This document shows, in pieces, positions 25,422 to 31,719 of a DNA stretch of 64,000 nucleotides; the stretch's first letter is position 1, and the number at the start of each line of letters is the position of its first letter. Source of the stretch: Nitrobacteraceae bacterium AZCC 1564. GTDB taxonomy: Bacteria > Pseudomonadota > Alphaproteobacteria > Rhizobiales > Xanthobacteraceae. A model generated the notes under the pieces. That model saw only the letters and a list, made by a program, of their open reading frames with translations, was not told the origin of the DNA and did not search any database. The position numbers and the translations under genes were made by a program. The stretch is taken from NCBI GenBank assembly GCA_036924835.1, contig JBAGRR010000001.1, forward strand, positions 5,223,001 through 5,287,000. The letters run 5' to 3'.

Positions 25422-26807
25422 CTAGGAAGACCGGTTCGTCGCCACTCGGGCTTTCACCCCGACGATGAACGCGATGCAGGCGAGCACCGTTATGATTGCA
25501 GCAAACGAGACGTGAGCGGTCGTCGAACTCGTGACCGCGGCGAGAAGCCCGATGCCGATGACGGGGACCGAGTTGCCTGCGTAGACCGCAATCAAGTAAC
25601 TCGACACCACCTCGCTACGTTGATCTGCCGGCGCGATGCGGCTGACCTCTTCAAGGCTGCCGCGATATCCCAGCGCAGCCGACAGGCCACCGAGCGCCGT
25701 CGTGCCAAGCAACAGCAGTATCGAATGGGTCAACTCCGCTGTCACAAGCAGCCATACGCTTGGCGGCAGCAGTACCAGCGCACCGAATGATGCGGTCCTG
25801 CTGTTTAAGCGGGCGGTCAGCATCACACACAGGGCCGCCACCGCAAATAACTCAAAGACTGTGCCGCCCGAGACCGCCGGTGACTTCTGCCCCAGGCTGT
25901 CCGACAGCAGATTGGGGATGAGCGCGGCATAGAACCCGATCAACGCAAAGACAACAAACCCGGTCACGGCCGGCGATATGAACTGTATGCGTATTTTCGG
26001 GGGAACGCCGAGCCGCGGCTTCAACGCCAGATCGCGCAAGTGGCTGATTGGTTGGTCGACGGTCTCAAAGGTGAAAGCGATCGCGGCACCGAGCGCGAGC
26101 AGGAACAGCAGATACACCACAAACGACAGATGCAGCGGCCACGGTGCGAATGCTGCCAGCAAACCCGCCACAAGCGTTCCCGCGGCAAGGCCGATAAAGT
26201 TGGCGATTGAGGCTATTCGTCCGGTCGCAGATTTGCCGCCGCTAGTGTGGTGGTTCAGAAGTTCGCCCGATTTTTCCTGCGAGTTCTTCAGCGAACTTCT
26301 GAACCTGAACCACACTAGAATCGTGGGTCTGCTAGTGTCCTCTCGAATCCAAAGTTCGCTACGGAGCGCGCTGCACGATGAGGCGAACTTTGGATTCGGG
26401 ACACTAGCTAGAAGTTCGGCTAACCAGGCGGCGGCCGTGCCGGAGGCAAGACCGGTGGCAAATCCGCTCACGAGCCGTGCCGCGAAGAGCCAAGCGGTGC
26501 TTTGTGCGAACAGGAAGAGAATGGTGCTGAGAATGCCGAAGCCGATGGCAGGCAGGCTCGCGTTCCGGCGCCCAATCTGGTCCGATAACCGGCCGAATAT
26601 GAGCAGCGCGATCAGATTGCCAAGGACATAAACAGCGTAGATGAGCGTGAGAACAACGTTGGAGAATTGGAAGTGCTGTTGATAGAGCGGGTAGAGCGGC
26701 GTCGGCAGCACCGCGCCCACAAACATGATAGCAATCTGGGCGGCGACCAATGCGACGGCAGCGCGGCCCGTAAATTGCCCGCGCTCCATGGTATGGGCGA
26801 AAGCCAT
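25422..26807 (-). CDS. MFS transporter with 54-residue in-frame repeat-module insertion
   Basis: The 461-residue frame is a 12-segment major facilitator, probably a drug/metabolite exporter: PTPLYPLYQQHF in the first loop, FGRLSDQIGRR in loop 2-3 (the MFS A-motif region) and SGFATGLASGTAAAWLAEL in segment 4. Residues 136-189 are encoded entirely by a repeat module. They fall in the predicted cytoplasmic loop between segments 4 and 5 and contain no stop. Without them the sequence reads ELLAS-GGKSATGRIA and the length is a normal 407. Whether the protein is still functional is unknown. ATG 26789 is an alternative start. Confidence 0.85.
   Translation of the reverse strand: MAFAHTMERGQFTGRAAVALVAAQIAIMFVGAVLPTPLYPLYQQHFQFSNVVLTLIYAVYVLGNLIALLIFGRLSDQIGRRNASLPAIGFGILSTILFLFAQSTAWLFAARLVSGFATGLASGTAAAWLAELLASVPNPKFASSCSALRSELWIREDTSRPTILVWFRFRSSLKNSQEKSGELLNHHTSGGKSATGRIASIANFIGLAAGTLVAGLLAAFAPWPLHLSFVVYLLFLLALGAAIAFTFETVDQPISHLRDLALKPRLGVPPKIRIQFISPAVTGFVVFALIGFYAALIPNLLSDSLGQKSPAVSGGTVFELFAVAALCVMLTARLNSRTASFGALVLLPPSVWLLVTAELTHSILLLLGTTALGGLSAALGYRGSLEEVSRIAPADQRSEVVSSYLIAVYAGNSVPVIGIGLLAAVTSSTTAHVSFAAIITVLACIAFIVGVKARVATNRSS
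26243..26406 (-). mobile_element. Repeat module B-linker-A (162 bp) inside the MFS gene
   Basis: Hairpin B (26245-26315), TA, linker GAATCGTGGGTCTGC, TA and hairpin A run to TA 26405-26406. The TA-to-TA period is 162 bp, i.e. 54 codons. Read with the gene, A-linker-B is translated (beginning VPNPKFAS and ending SGELLNHHT). Deleting it with one TA restores GAA CTT CTA GCT AGC GGC, so the target was CTAGC. Confidence 0.9.
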
Positions 26808-27023
26808 CGGTTACGCGCGCCCCAAGAGGCGTGTGTTCGAAACCGTTGAACGTCGCCGAAGAATGTTGGAGGTTTCCGTTATGGTGGCCAGGAATGCATG
26901 TGTCCGGCATCTGGGAACTTCCTTCCTTGCTGCCTCGCGCCTTGAATCAACGACATGCAGCGAAGGCCCGTTCCCGGCTCATGCTTATTCTTACGGTGCG
27001 CCGACAAGCGTCGCACGCAACTC

Positions 27024-27091
27024 GTGTCCGGATTCCGAAGTTCGCTGGAAGGACTCGCAGGAAGATCGGGCGAACTTCTGAAGCACCACTA
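27024..27091. repeat. Single hybrid hairpin (C left arm, B loop and right arm)
   Basis: The left arm GTGTCCGGATTCCGAAGTTCGC is of C type; the loop TGGAAGGACTCGCAGGAAG and right arm GCGAACTTCTGAAGCACCAC are of B type, ending at TA 27090-27091. The same hybrid occurs at 28742-28810. A deletion from the AAGTTCGC core of C to that of B in one module would give exactly this product. Confidence 0.75.
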
Positions 27092-27192
27092 AAGCGCGAT
27101 GAGATCAGGATGAATCATCATCGCGCTTTAGGTTATTGTTTGAGCATGATCTTTTCGGAAAACCGCTGCACACTTTTCCGGATCATGCTCTA
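27090..27192 (+). repeat. Double-hairpin interspersed repeat of Bradyrhizobiaceae type
   Basis: The first stem is AAAGCGCGATGA/TCATCGCGCTTT and the second is GAGCATGATC...TTTTCGGAAAA/TTTTCCGGATCATGCTC. I recall this ~100-bp sequence as very common between genes of Bradyrhizobium and Rhodopseudomonas. A fragment (TCTAGCATGATCCGGAAA) lies at 36849-36866. It starts at the TA where the hybrid hairpin ends. Confidence 0.75.
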
Positions 27193-27230
27193 GTCACAGA
27201 TGCGCCAAGTGAAAGACCACGTGATAGGCC

Positions 27231-27263
27231 AAAAATAAAACCCCGGCGAACCGGGGTTTTGTT
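27231..27263. terminator. Bidirectional terminator after the histone H1-like gene
   Basis: CCCCGGCGAACCGGGG (27241-27256) has an A-rich tract to its left and TTTT to its right, so it can act on both strands. It lies 20 bases past the stop codon of the minus-strand histone H1-like gene. The core is identical to the one at 12736-12751. Confidence 0.85.
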
Positions 27264-27284
27264 GTCAGGCCTGCGGGAGCGCCA

Positions 27285-27581
27285 TCAACTCTTTTTGGTC
27301 TTCTTTCGTTTGGGCGCCTTCTTCGCGGCCTTTTTCTTCGTCTTCTTCGAGGTTTTCTTTGTAGCCTTCTTGGCTGATTTCTTTGCCGATTTCTTGGCTG
27401 ACTTCTTGGCCGACGTCTTTCCGGCCTTCTTCGTCTTTCTGGCGGAGCCCTTCTTTGCGGGCATCATCGACGTGGATGCTTTCTCCGCCGGTTTGGTGGC
27501 GCGCTTGGCCACTTTCTTTGTGGTCTCTGCAGCGCCCGACAGCACGTCCGTCACCTGTTCCATGATCGGTTGGTCGTCCAT
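27285..27581 (-). CDS. Histone H1-like lysine/alanine-rich DNA-binding protein
   Basis: About 98 residues from ATG 27581, chosen because GGAGGG lies five bases upstream; an in-frame ATG at 27605 lacks a site. The first 30 residues (MDDQPIMEQVTDVLSGAAETTKKV) are acidic/amphipathic, and the rest is a basic tail of KKSAKKSAKK, KKTSKK and KKAAKKAPKRKK repeats, like eukaryotic H1 tails, Bordetella BpH1 and chlamydial Hc2. It probably binds DNA nonspecifically and compacts the nucleoid. Repeat number in such tails commonly varies between strains. Confidence 0.8.
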   Translation of the reverse strand: MDDQPIMEQVTDVLSGAAETTKKVAKRATKPAEKASTSMMPAKKGSARKTKKAGKTSAKKSAKKSAKKSAKKATKKTSKKTKKKAAKKAPKRKKTKKS

Positions 27582-27733
27582 GTCACCCTCCAGTTTCCCA
27601 GCCATTTCACGCTAGCCGATTCGCGAAAGCCGCAAAGCAGATTCAGCAGTTTTGCAACAGCGTTTGAGGCTAGCGTGGCTTTTTCACATCGCGGGCGAGG
27701 AGGGGGAGGGACGTCGCAATTGATCCCGGAATT

Positions 27734-27773
27734 AAAAAGCCCGACCGGCGCAATACGTCTTGCCGGCCGGGCT
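27734..27773 (-). terminator. Orphan terminator-like hairpin
   Basis: The stem AGCCCGACCGGC/GCCGGCCGGGCT (27738-27749 and 27762-27773) is followed on the minus strand by TTTTTAATTCC. There is no minus-strand gene immediately upstream; the nearest is the cupin gene, ending about 1 kb away behind the hairpin array. It may mark a lost gene or a read-through transcript end. Confidence 0.6.
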
Positions 27774-27817
27774 CAAGTTGCCGCTACCGGTTCCACGAGC
27801 AGCAGCGGGTCTAGGAG

Positions 27818-28140
27818 AGCGTTTTCAAGCGAAGTGGCACCCGGTTCGCGCGAAGAAAACGCGTCAAACAAAAATCCAGAGCGTTTTCAAGCGAAGTGGC
27901 ACCCTTAGTGGTCCGATTTGAACGTTCGCATCCCGTCTAAGCAAGCACTGTTGCGAACGCTCAAATCAAAGGACCACTAGCAAATCCGTGACTTGAGTGG
28001 AGCTTTAGGATTTGACGTTCGCATTACAGCCTCGCGGCAAGCACGGTGCGAACGTCAAATCCGCTCCACTCTTTCGCGTGAAGAAAACGCGTCAAAACAA
28101 GAACCTACGCTTCGGTTCTGATTCAATCAGAACCGAATAT
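27818..28140 (+). repeat. GCGTTTTC-type repeats, second copy split by a module
   Basis: One complete copy (27818-27884) is followed by a second (27885-27905) that stops at GTGGCACCC and resumes at 28071 with TTTCGCGTGAAGAAAACGCGTC, ending in the dyad GGTTCTGATTCAATCAGAACC. Compared with the intact copies at 22121-22268, the E-linker-F module sits in the middle and a few bases were lost at the joint. Confidence 0.75.
27906..28071 (+). mobile_element. Repeat module E-linker-F nested in an older repeat
   Basis: TA 27906-27907, hairpin E (27908-27977), TA, linker GCAAATCCGTGACTT (27980-27994), GA in place of TA, hairpin F (27997-28069), TC in place of the right TA. The outer arms are the short ones and the linker-facing arms carry AAAG/CTTT, as in all other modules. 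The insertion interrupts a GCGTTTTC repeat, so it is younger than that repeat copy. Confidence 0.85.
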
Positions 28141-28413
28141 GCTCACCAACTCAAACGCTCAAAAATATCGACTGTCCCCGCCGTCGCCGGGGCGGGCTTA
28201 CGTGACACGAAAGGACATGCACCTGTTGGAATGCGACTAGGACAATGCGACGCCAAGACGAGGGTAGCCCGACACATCGCCGGGCTTCGTTCATTGCCAA
28301 AGATCGCCCGCGATAGCGAGTACCACAAACGGGTTATGAATGGCTGATACCCGATCGTATCGCCCCACGACTGTCCCGGACTTCTGCAAACGCTTTCAGT
28401 CGTTTCACTTCAC

Positions 28414-28812
28414 TAGTGTCCCGATTCCGAAGTTCGCACAGGCTTGCGGCTTGCTCGGATGCGAACTTCGGAATCAAAGGGACACTAGCAAGCTTATGAT
28501 TTGAGTGCCGCTTTTGGATTTGAAGTTCTTGATCGAACTTGCGGGGGCACTCGGAAGAACTTCAAATCCGCGGCACTCGTGTCCCGATTCCGAAGTTCGC
28601 ACAGGCTTGCGGCTTGCTCGGATGCGAACTTCGGAATCAAAGGGACACTAGCAAGCTTATGATTTGAGTGCCGCTTTTGGATCTGAAGTTCTTCATCGAA
28701 CTTGCGGGGGCACTCGGAAGAACTTCAAATCCGCGGCACTCGTGTCCCGATTCCGAAGTTCGCTGGAAGGACTCGCGGAAAAGATCGAGCGAACTTCTGA
28801 ACTACCGCACTA
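28414..28812 (+). mobile_element. Tandem array C-linker-D, C-linker-D, C/B hybrid hairpin
   Basis: Two nearly identical 163-bp C-linker-D modules start at 28416 and 28579; the linker GCAAGCTTATGATTT is the same in both. They differ at only two or three positions in D (for example GATTTG against GATCTG). A third unit (28742-28810) is the C/B hybrid hairpin, ending at TA 28811-28812. The joints between units read CACTCGTG instead of CACTAGTG. The last bases provide the end of the cupin coding sequence. Confidence 0.9.
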
Positions 28813-29218
28813 GCGTAACCAGCGGTTTGCCCTTTTCGACGATGTAGGTGGAAAGCTCGCTTCCAGTCACGGTGCCGGTGTTCTTCACCGTGTGAGCTGT
28901 GCCCGCCGGGATGAAGAGCACATCGCCGGCCTTCAGCGTCACAGGCGGCTTGCCCTCGATGTCGTATTCCAGCGAGCCTTCAAGCATGTAGATGATCTCT
29001 TCGCCGGGATGGGTATGTTTGGGGAAGGTCTTGCCCGGATCGATATCGACACGCGCCTGCACGGCCTCGCGTCCGGGCGCGCTGAGATCATGTTGCTGCA
29101 GGTTGGTCCGCTTGATCCCCTCCTGCTGGGCCTGTGCCGCGGGCAGTGCGAATAGGCTTGCCGCGATCAGAGTTGCGATGGCCATGGCGAATATGGATGT
29201 CACTCGCGGACTGCGCAT
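28802..29218 (-). CDS. Exported cupin-domain protein
   Basis: From ATG 29218 (GGGAG six bases upstream) the protein has 138 residues: a signal peptide (MRSPRVTSIFAMAIATLIAASLFALPAAQAQ in parts), then a cupin barrel with motif 1 FPKHTHPGEEIIYMLEGSLEY (His, His, Glu ligands) and motif 2 VLFIPAGTAHTVKN (His). The last residues (CTA GTG CGG TAG) are read from a hairpin element, so the native C-terminus has been replaced by two residues and a new stop. Probably a periplasmic metal-binding cupin of unknown substrate. Confidence 0.8.
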   Translation of the reverse strand: MRSPRVTSIFAMAIATLIAASLFALPAAQAQQEGIKRTNLQQHDLSAPGREAVQARVDIDPGKTFPKHTHPGEEIIYMLEGSLEYDIEGKPPVTLKAGDVLFIPAGTAHTVKNTGTVTGSELSTYIVEKGKPLVTLVR

Positions 29219-29539
29219 GTTGAGCTCCCGAAAGTTGGTTTCACTGAACTGCGGAGAGTGTCGTCCGCCGTGTGTGGCGGCAGCGTGGCGACGGCAAGTG
29301 ACTTCACCATGACGTGTCACGTGACCTTGAAGAGCGAAAAGCGCGCCGGCGAAGCCGATCACGAAAATACTCCTGTCGCTTCGGAACGACCGCGCATTGA
29401 AAAAGGTTATCTTTCATCGCGTTGCAGGGCTCGCGATGGGCAGCGGGGTGCGGGTGTGTCTTGGTGCGCCCATGAATTTCGCCCATCTGTGCGAGCGCAA
29501 TTCGCGACGGTTTTCGTAATGATTTGAGGGAGGAGGCCC
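29219..29539. promoter_or_regulatory. Divergent promoter region between cupin and CBS genes
   Basis: About 320 bases separate the divergent cupin and CBS-domain genes. The segment contains no convincing gene and no hairpin module; CGTGTCACGTGACC at about 29310-29325 includes the dyad GTCACGTGAC, a possible regulator site. Promoters for both genes are presumably here. Confidence 0.35.
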
Positions 29540-29968
29540 ATGAAAGTCGGAAGCACCATGACGTCGGACGTGAAGCTGATGAGCCCCGATGACACGATCC
29601 GGGCGGCTGCCGAGATCATGGCCAACAAGGATATTGGCTTGTTGCCAGTCCAGGAGAATGACCGGCTTGTCGGCATGATATCGGACCGCGACATCGCGGT
29701 GCGGGGTGTGGCTGCGGGCAAGGGGCCGAATGCGCGGATCGGCGAGGTGATGACATATGATGTCAAATACTGCTTCGACGATCAGGATATCGATGACGTC
29801 CTCGAAAACATGGCTGACCTTCAGGTCCGCCGGTTGCCGGTACTGGACCGCGCGAAGCGGCTGATTGGCATCGTCTCGCTGGGTGATCTTGCGCGCAGCG
29901 GCAATATGACGGCCGCGGCACTGGCTGGCATCTCGCGGCCGGGCGGCGAGCACACGCAGACGCGGTGA
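29540..29968 (+). CDS. CBS-domain pair protein
   Basis: The 142-residue protein is almost entirely a pair of CBS motifs: residues about 1-60 (MKVGSTMTSDVKLMSPDDTIRAAAEIMANKDIGLLPV, quoted in part, then ISDRDIAVRG) and about 68-130 (IGEVMTYDVKYCFDDQDIDDVLENMAD, then LIGIVSLGDLAR). Such stand-alone modules bind adenosine nucleotides and often belong to general stress regulons in Alphaproteobacteria. GGGAGGAGGCCC precedes the start. Without the inserted repeat module, only about 45 bases would separate it from the ferritin-like gene, consistent with an operon. Confidence 0.85.
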   Translation: MKVGSTMTSDVKLMSPDDTIRAAAEIMANKDIGLLPVQENDRLVGMISDRDIAVRGVAAGKGPNARIGEVMTYDVKYCFDDQDIDDVLENMADLQVRRLPVLDRAKRLIGIVSLGDLARSGNMTAAALAGISRPGGEHTQTR

Positions 29969-29998
29969 GGCCACGCATTCATCGCGGGGGCGATCTTC

Positions 29999-30164
29999 TA
30001 GTGTCCCGAATCCAAAGTTCGCCTCATCGTGCAGCGTGCTCCGTAGCGAACTTTGGATTCGAGAGGACACTAGCAAATTCATGATGCTAGTGTGGTTCAG
30101 GTTCAGAAGTTCGCTGGAAGGACACGCAGGAAAAAGTCGGGCGAACTTCTGAACCACCACACTA
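29999..30164 (+). mobile_element. Repeat module A-linker-B (164 bp) between CBS and ferritin-like genes
   Basis: TA 29999-30000, hairpin A (30001-30070), TA, linker GCAAATTCATGATGC (30073-30087), TA, hairpin B (30090-30162), TA 30163-30164. Deleting it restores CTTCTAGGGAGGAG, so the target was CTAG directly in front of the ribosome site of the next gene. Hairpin B has a two-base gain compared with the 162-bp copies. Confidence 0.9.
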
Positions 30165-30178
30165 GGGAGGAGTCCGAC

Positions 30179-30673
30179 ATGATCGTCGATCATTTCAAAG
30201 AGATGTATATCGCCGAACTGCAGGAGCTTCGGTCGGTCGAGGACCAACTGACGCGCGCCCTGCCCAAGATGGCCGAGGAGGCGCAGCACCCGGCGCTCAA
30301 GGAAGCGCTGAGCAAACACCTGGATGAGACCACCGCGCAGTTGGAGCGCCTCGACCGCATCCTGGCAAAAGAAGGCGTCGAGCCCCGCGAACACGAAGAT
30401 GAATCGATGTGGAGCATCATCAATGAAGCCGATCGCTGGGTGAAGATGGTCGGCGACGGCGGATTGCGCGATGCCGCCATCATCGCGTCAGCTCAACGTG
30501 TCGAGCATTACGAGATCGCGGTCTACGGCACGCTCGCAACGTGGTCGAAAGGGCTTGGCCGCGAGGATGATCTAAAAGACCTGCTGGAGAGCCTGCAGCA
30601 GGAAAAGCACTCGGATGAAGTCTTAAGTGCGCTTGCCAAGCAGGTCATCAATCCGGAGGCGTTCATGGTGTGA
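30179..30673 (+). CDS. DUF892/YciE-like ferritin-like protein
   Basis: The 164-residue, nearly all-helical protein fits the YciE/YciF family of stress-induced ferritin-like proteins: MYIAELQELRSVEDQLTRALPKMAEEA, HLDETTAQLERLDRI, and AAIIASAQRVEHYEIAVYGTLATW. The Glu and ExxH residues of the helices (ELQEL, HLDE, RVEHYE) correspond to the di-iron site. ATG 30179 follows GGGAGGAG, which abuts the end of the repeat module; any transcript from the CBS gene now passes two hairpins before reaching this site. Confidence 0.85.
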   Translation: MIVDHFKEMYIAELQELRSVEDQLTRALPKMAEEAQHPALKEALSKHLDETTAQLERLDRILAKEGVEPREHEDESMWSIINEADRWVKMVGDGGLRDAAIIASAQRVEHYEIAVYGTLATWSKGLGREDDLKDLLESLQQEKHSDEVLSALAKQVINPEAFMV

Positions 30674-30948
30674 GAATCATGAGCGCTTCTTTTCTCATGA
30701 CATATTGGCCCCGCCTTGAGCTTACGTGCATCGGGATGACGCGCGTTGAGAGTCTTGATGTAGATGCCGGAAAGCCTTGCCCTGCAGGCGGCAAATCTTG
30801 CCAGCCAGACCGCTAGACAAGGCGCGGCTTGACTGCTCTGAGAACGCTAATCTCTAAGAACCAAGCGCTTTTCGCGCGCACACGCCACAAGTGAAGGATG
30901 GCACAACGCTTGCACGGCAAGCAGAGGAAGAGTGTTTGAGGAGTAGGT

Positions 30949-31335
30949 GTGCCTATGATTGGATCGATATCGCTTTTCGGTGCCGGAAACTATTACCAAG
31001 GTGTAAACGCCAAGAACACTGAAGCGTCTAGCGCCCTGACGGATTCTCAACGGTTCACACAGCGGCACGCCGGTCTATCCGCATCAGACTACATCTCGTC
31101 CTATCTGGAATTCTCAGAACAAAAATCCGCAGAGCTTCTCAAATCGGGTGAAGCCACTGACACATTCTCAGTGCGATTTAATGACCGTACGTTCACGCTC
31201 GCCGGTCGGAAATTGGGCGACTTGAATTTCCAGGTCGCCAAACTTTCAGACGCGCTTGAAGCGCCGGTTGCAAAAGTGGGGGATGTCCCAAAGGCGCCGA
31301 GCTCAGCAATCGGAAAAGTCGATGTGACTGCGTAG
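30949..31335 (+). CDS. Hypothetical protein
   Basis: The 128-residue protein has no family I recognise. It begins MPMIGSISLFGAGNYYQGVNAKNTEASSALTDSQ (quoted in part), has a central helical DYISSYLEFSEQKSAELLKSG, and a strand-rich FSVRFNDRTFTLAGRKLGDLNFQVAKL part. GAGGAG six bases upstream favours the GTG start at 30949; an ATG two codons later (30955) is also possible. There is no signal peptide. The base composition is slightly more AT-rich than its neighbours. Confidence 0.6.
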   Translation: MPMIGSISLFGAGNYYQGVNAKNTEASSALTDSQRFTQRHAGLSASDYISSYLEFSEQKSAELLKSGEATDTFSVRFNDRTFTLAGRKLGDLNFQVAKLSDALEAPVAKVGDVPKAPSSAIGKVDVTA

Positions 31336-31719
31336 CGTTTGCTGCGCAGTATGACTTTAATAGAAGTAACGGCAGGGCTTGCGGTTGATAAATGTCGTGC
31401 CGAGCGGTGGGCGGAAAATGAAATAGGTCCAGCCCAGCAAGCAGGTGAACAGTGCGACATAAGTTGTCATGGCTTTTTTGTCACAAATCCCTTCGTGCAA
31501 GATACTTGCTGCGACGCATCTGCAAACACAAGTTGCATTCGCGCTCTGACTTAAGAGGGATGAAAGCAGATACATAAAATTTGAGAGATGGTGTCCCGTT
31601 CACGCCATGCGCTTCCTCGCAAGCGAAGTGCAGGTCATGAGCGATGCAGTGCGTGTGTCCGGCGAGAACATGCGAAACGTCCTCGCCGGGATTGATGTCG
31701 TTGTGCGAACGCCGCCGCC
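31336..31719. other. Intergenic region; possible 37-residue membrane peptide
   Basis: About 380 bases between convergent genes. On the minus strand an ATG at 31470 opens a 37-codon frame to 31357 with one hydrophobic segment (YVALFTCLLGWTYFIF) and a basic end. Its ribosome site is weak, so I do not list it as a gene. Otherwise nothing was recognised. Confidence 0.35.

Larger units (their letters stand above)
27582..28801. other. 1.2-kb gene-free region packed with repeats
   Basis: No convincing gene is present. The region holds an orphan terminator-like hairpin (27738-27773), two copies of the GCGTTTTC repeat (27818-27905, the second continuing at 28071-28140), an E-linker-F module inserted in that second copy (27906-28071), a stretch of about 270 bases with nothing recognised (28141-28413), and the tandem C-D array (28414-28812). 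Confidence 0.7.

Noticed and set aside
28414-28812. Regularly spaced repeats resembling a CRISPR array
   Set aside because: The repeats are 70-bp hairpins with an identical 15-bp linker, not short repeats with variable spacers, and no cas genes are present.
30092-30673. Extended start for the ferritin-like gene reading through the hairpin module
   Set aside because: ATG 30179 has an ideal ribosome site, and residues upstream of it are encoded by the repeat B hairpin.
31357-31575. 72-codon minus-strand frame with a hydrophobic segment
   Set aside because: No good ribosome site and no recognisable family; only the last 37 codons look protein-like.
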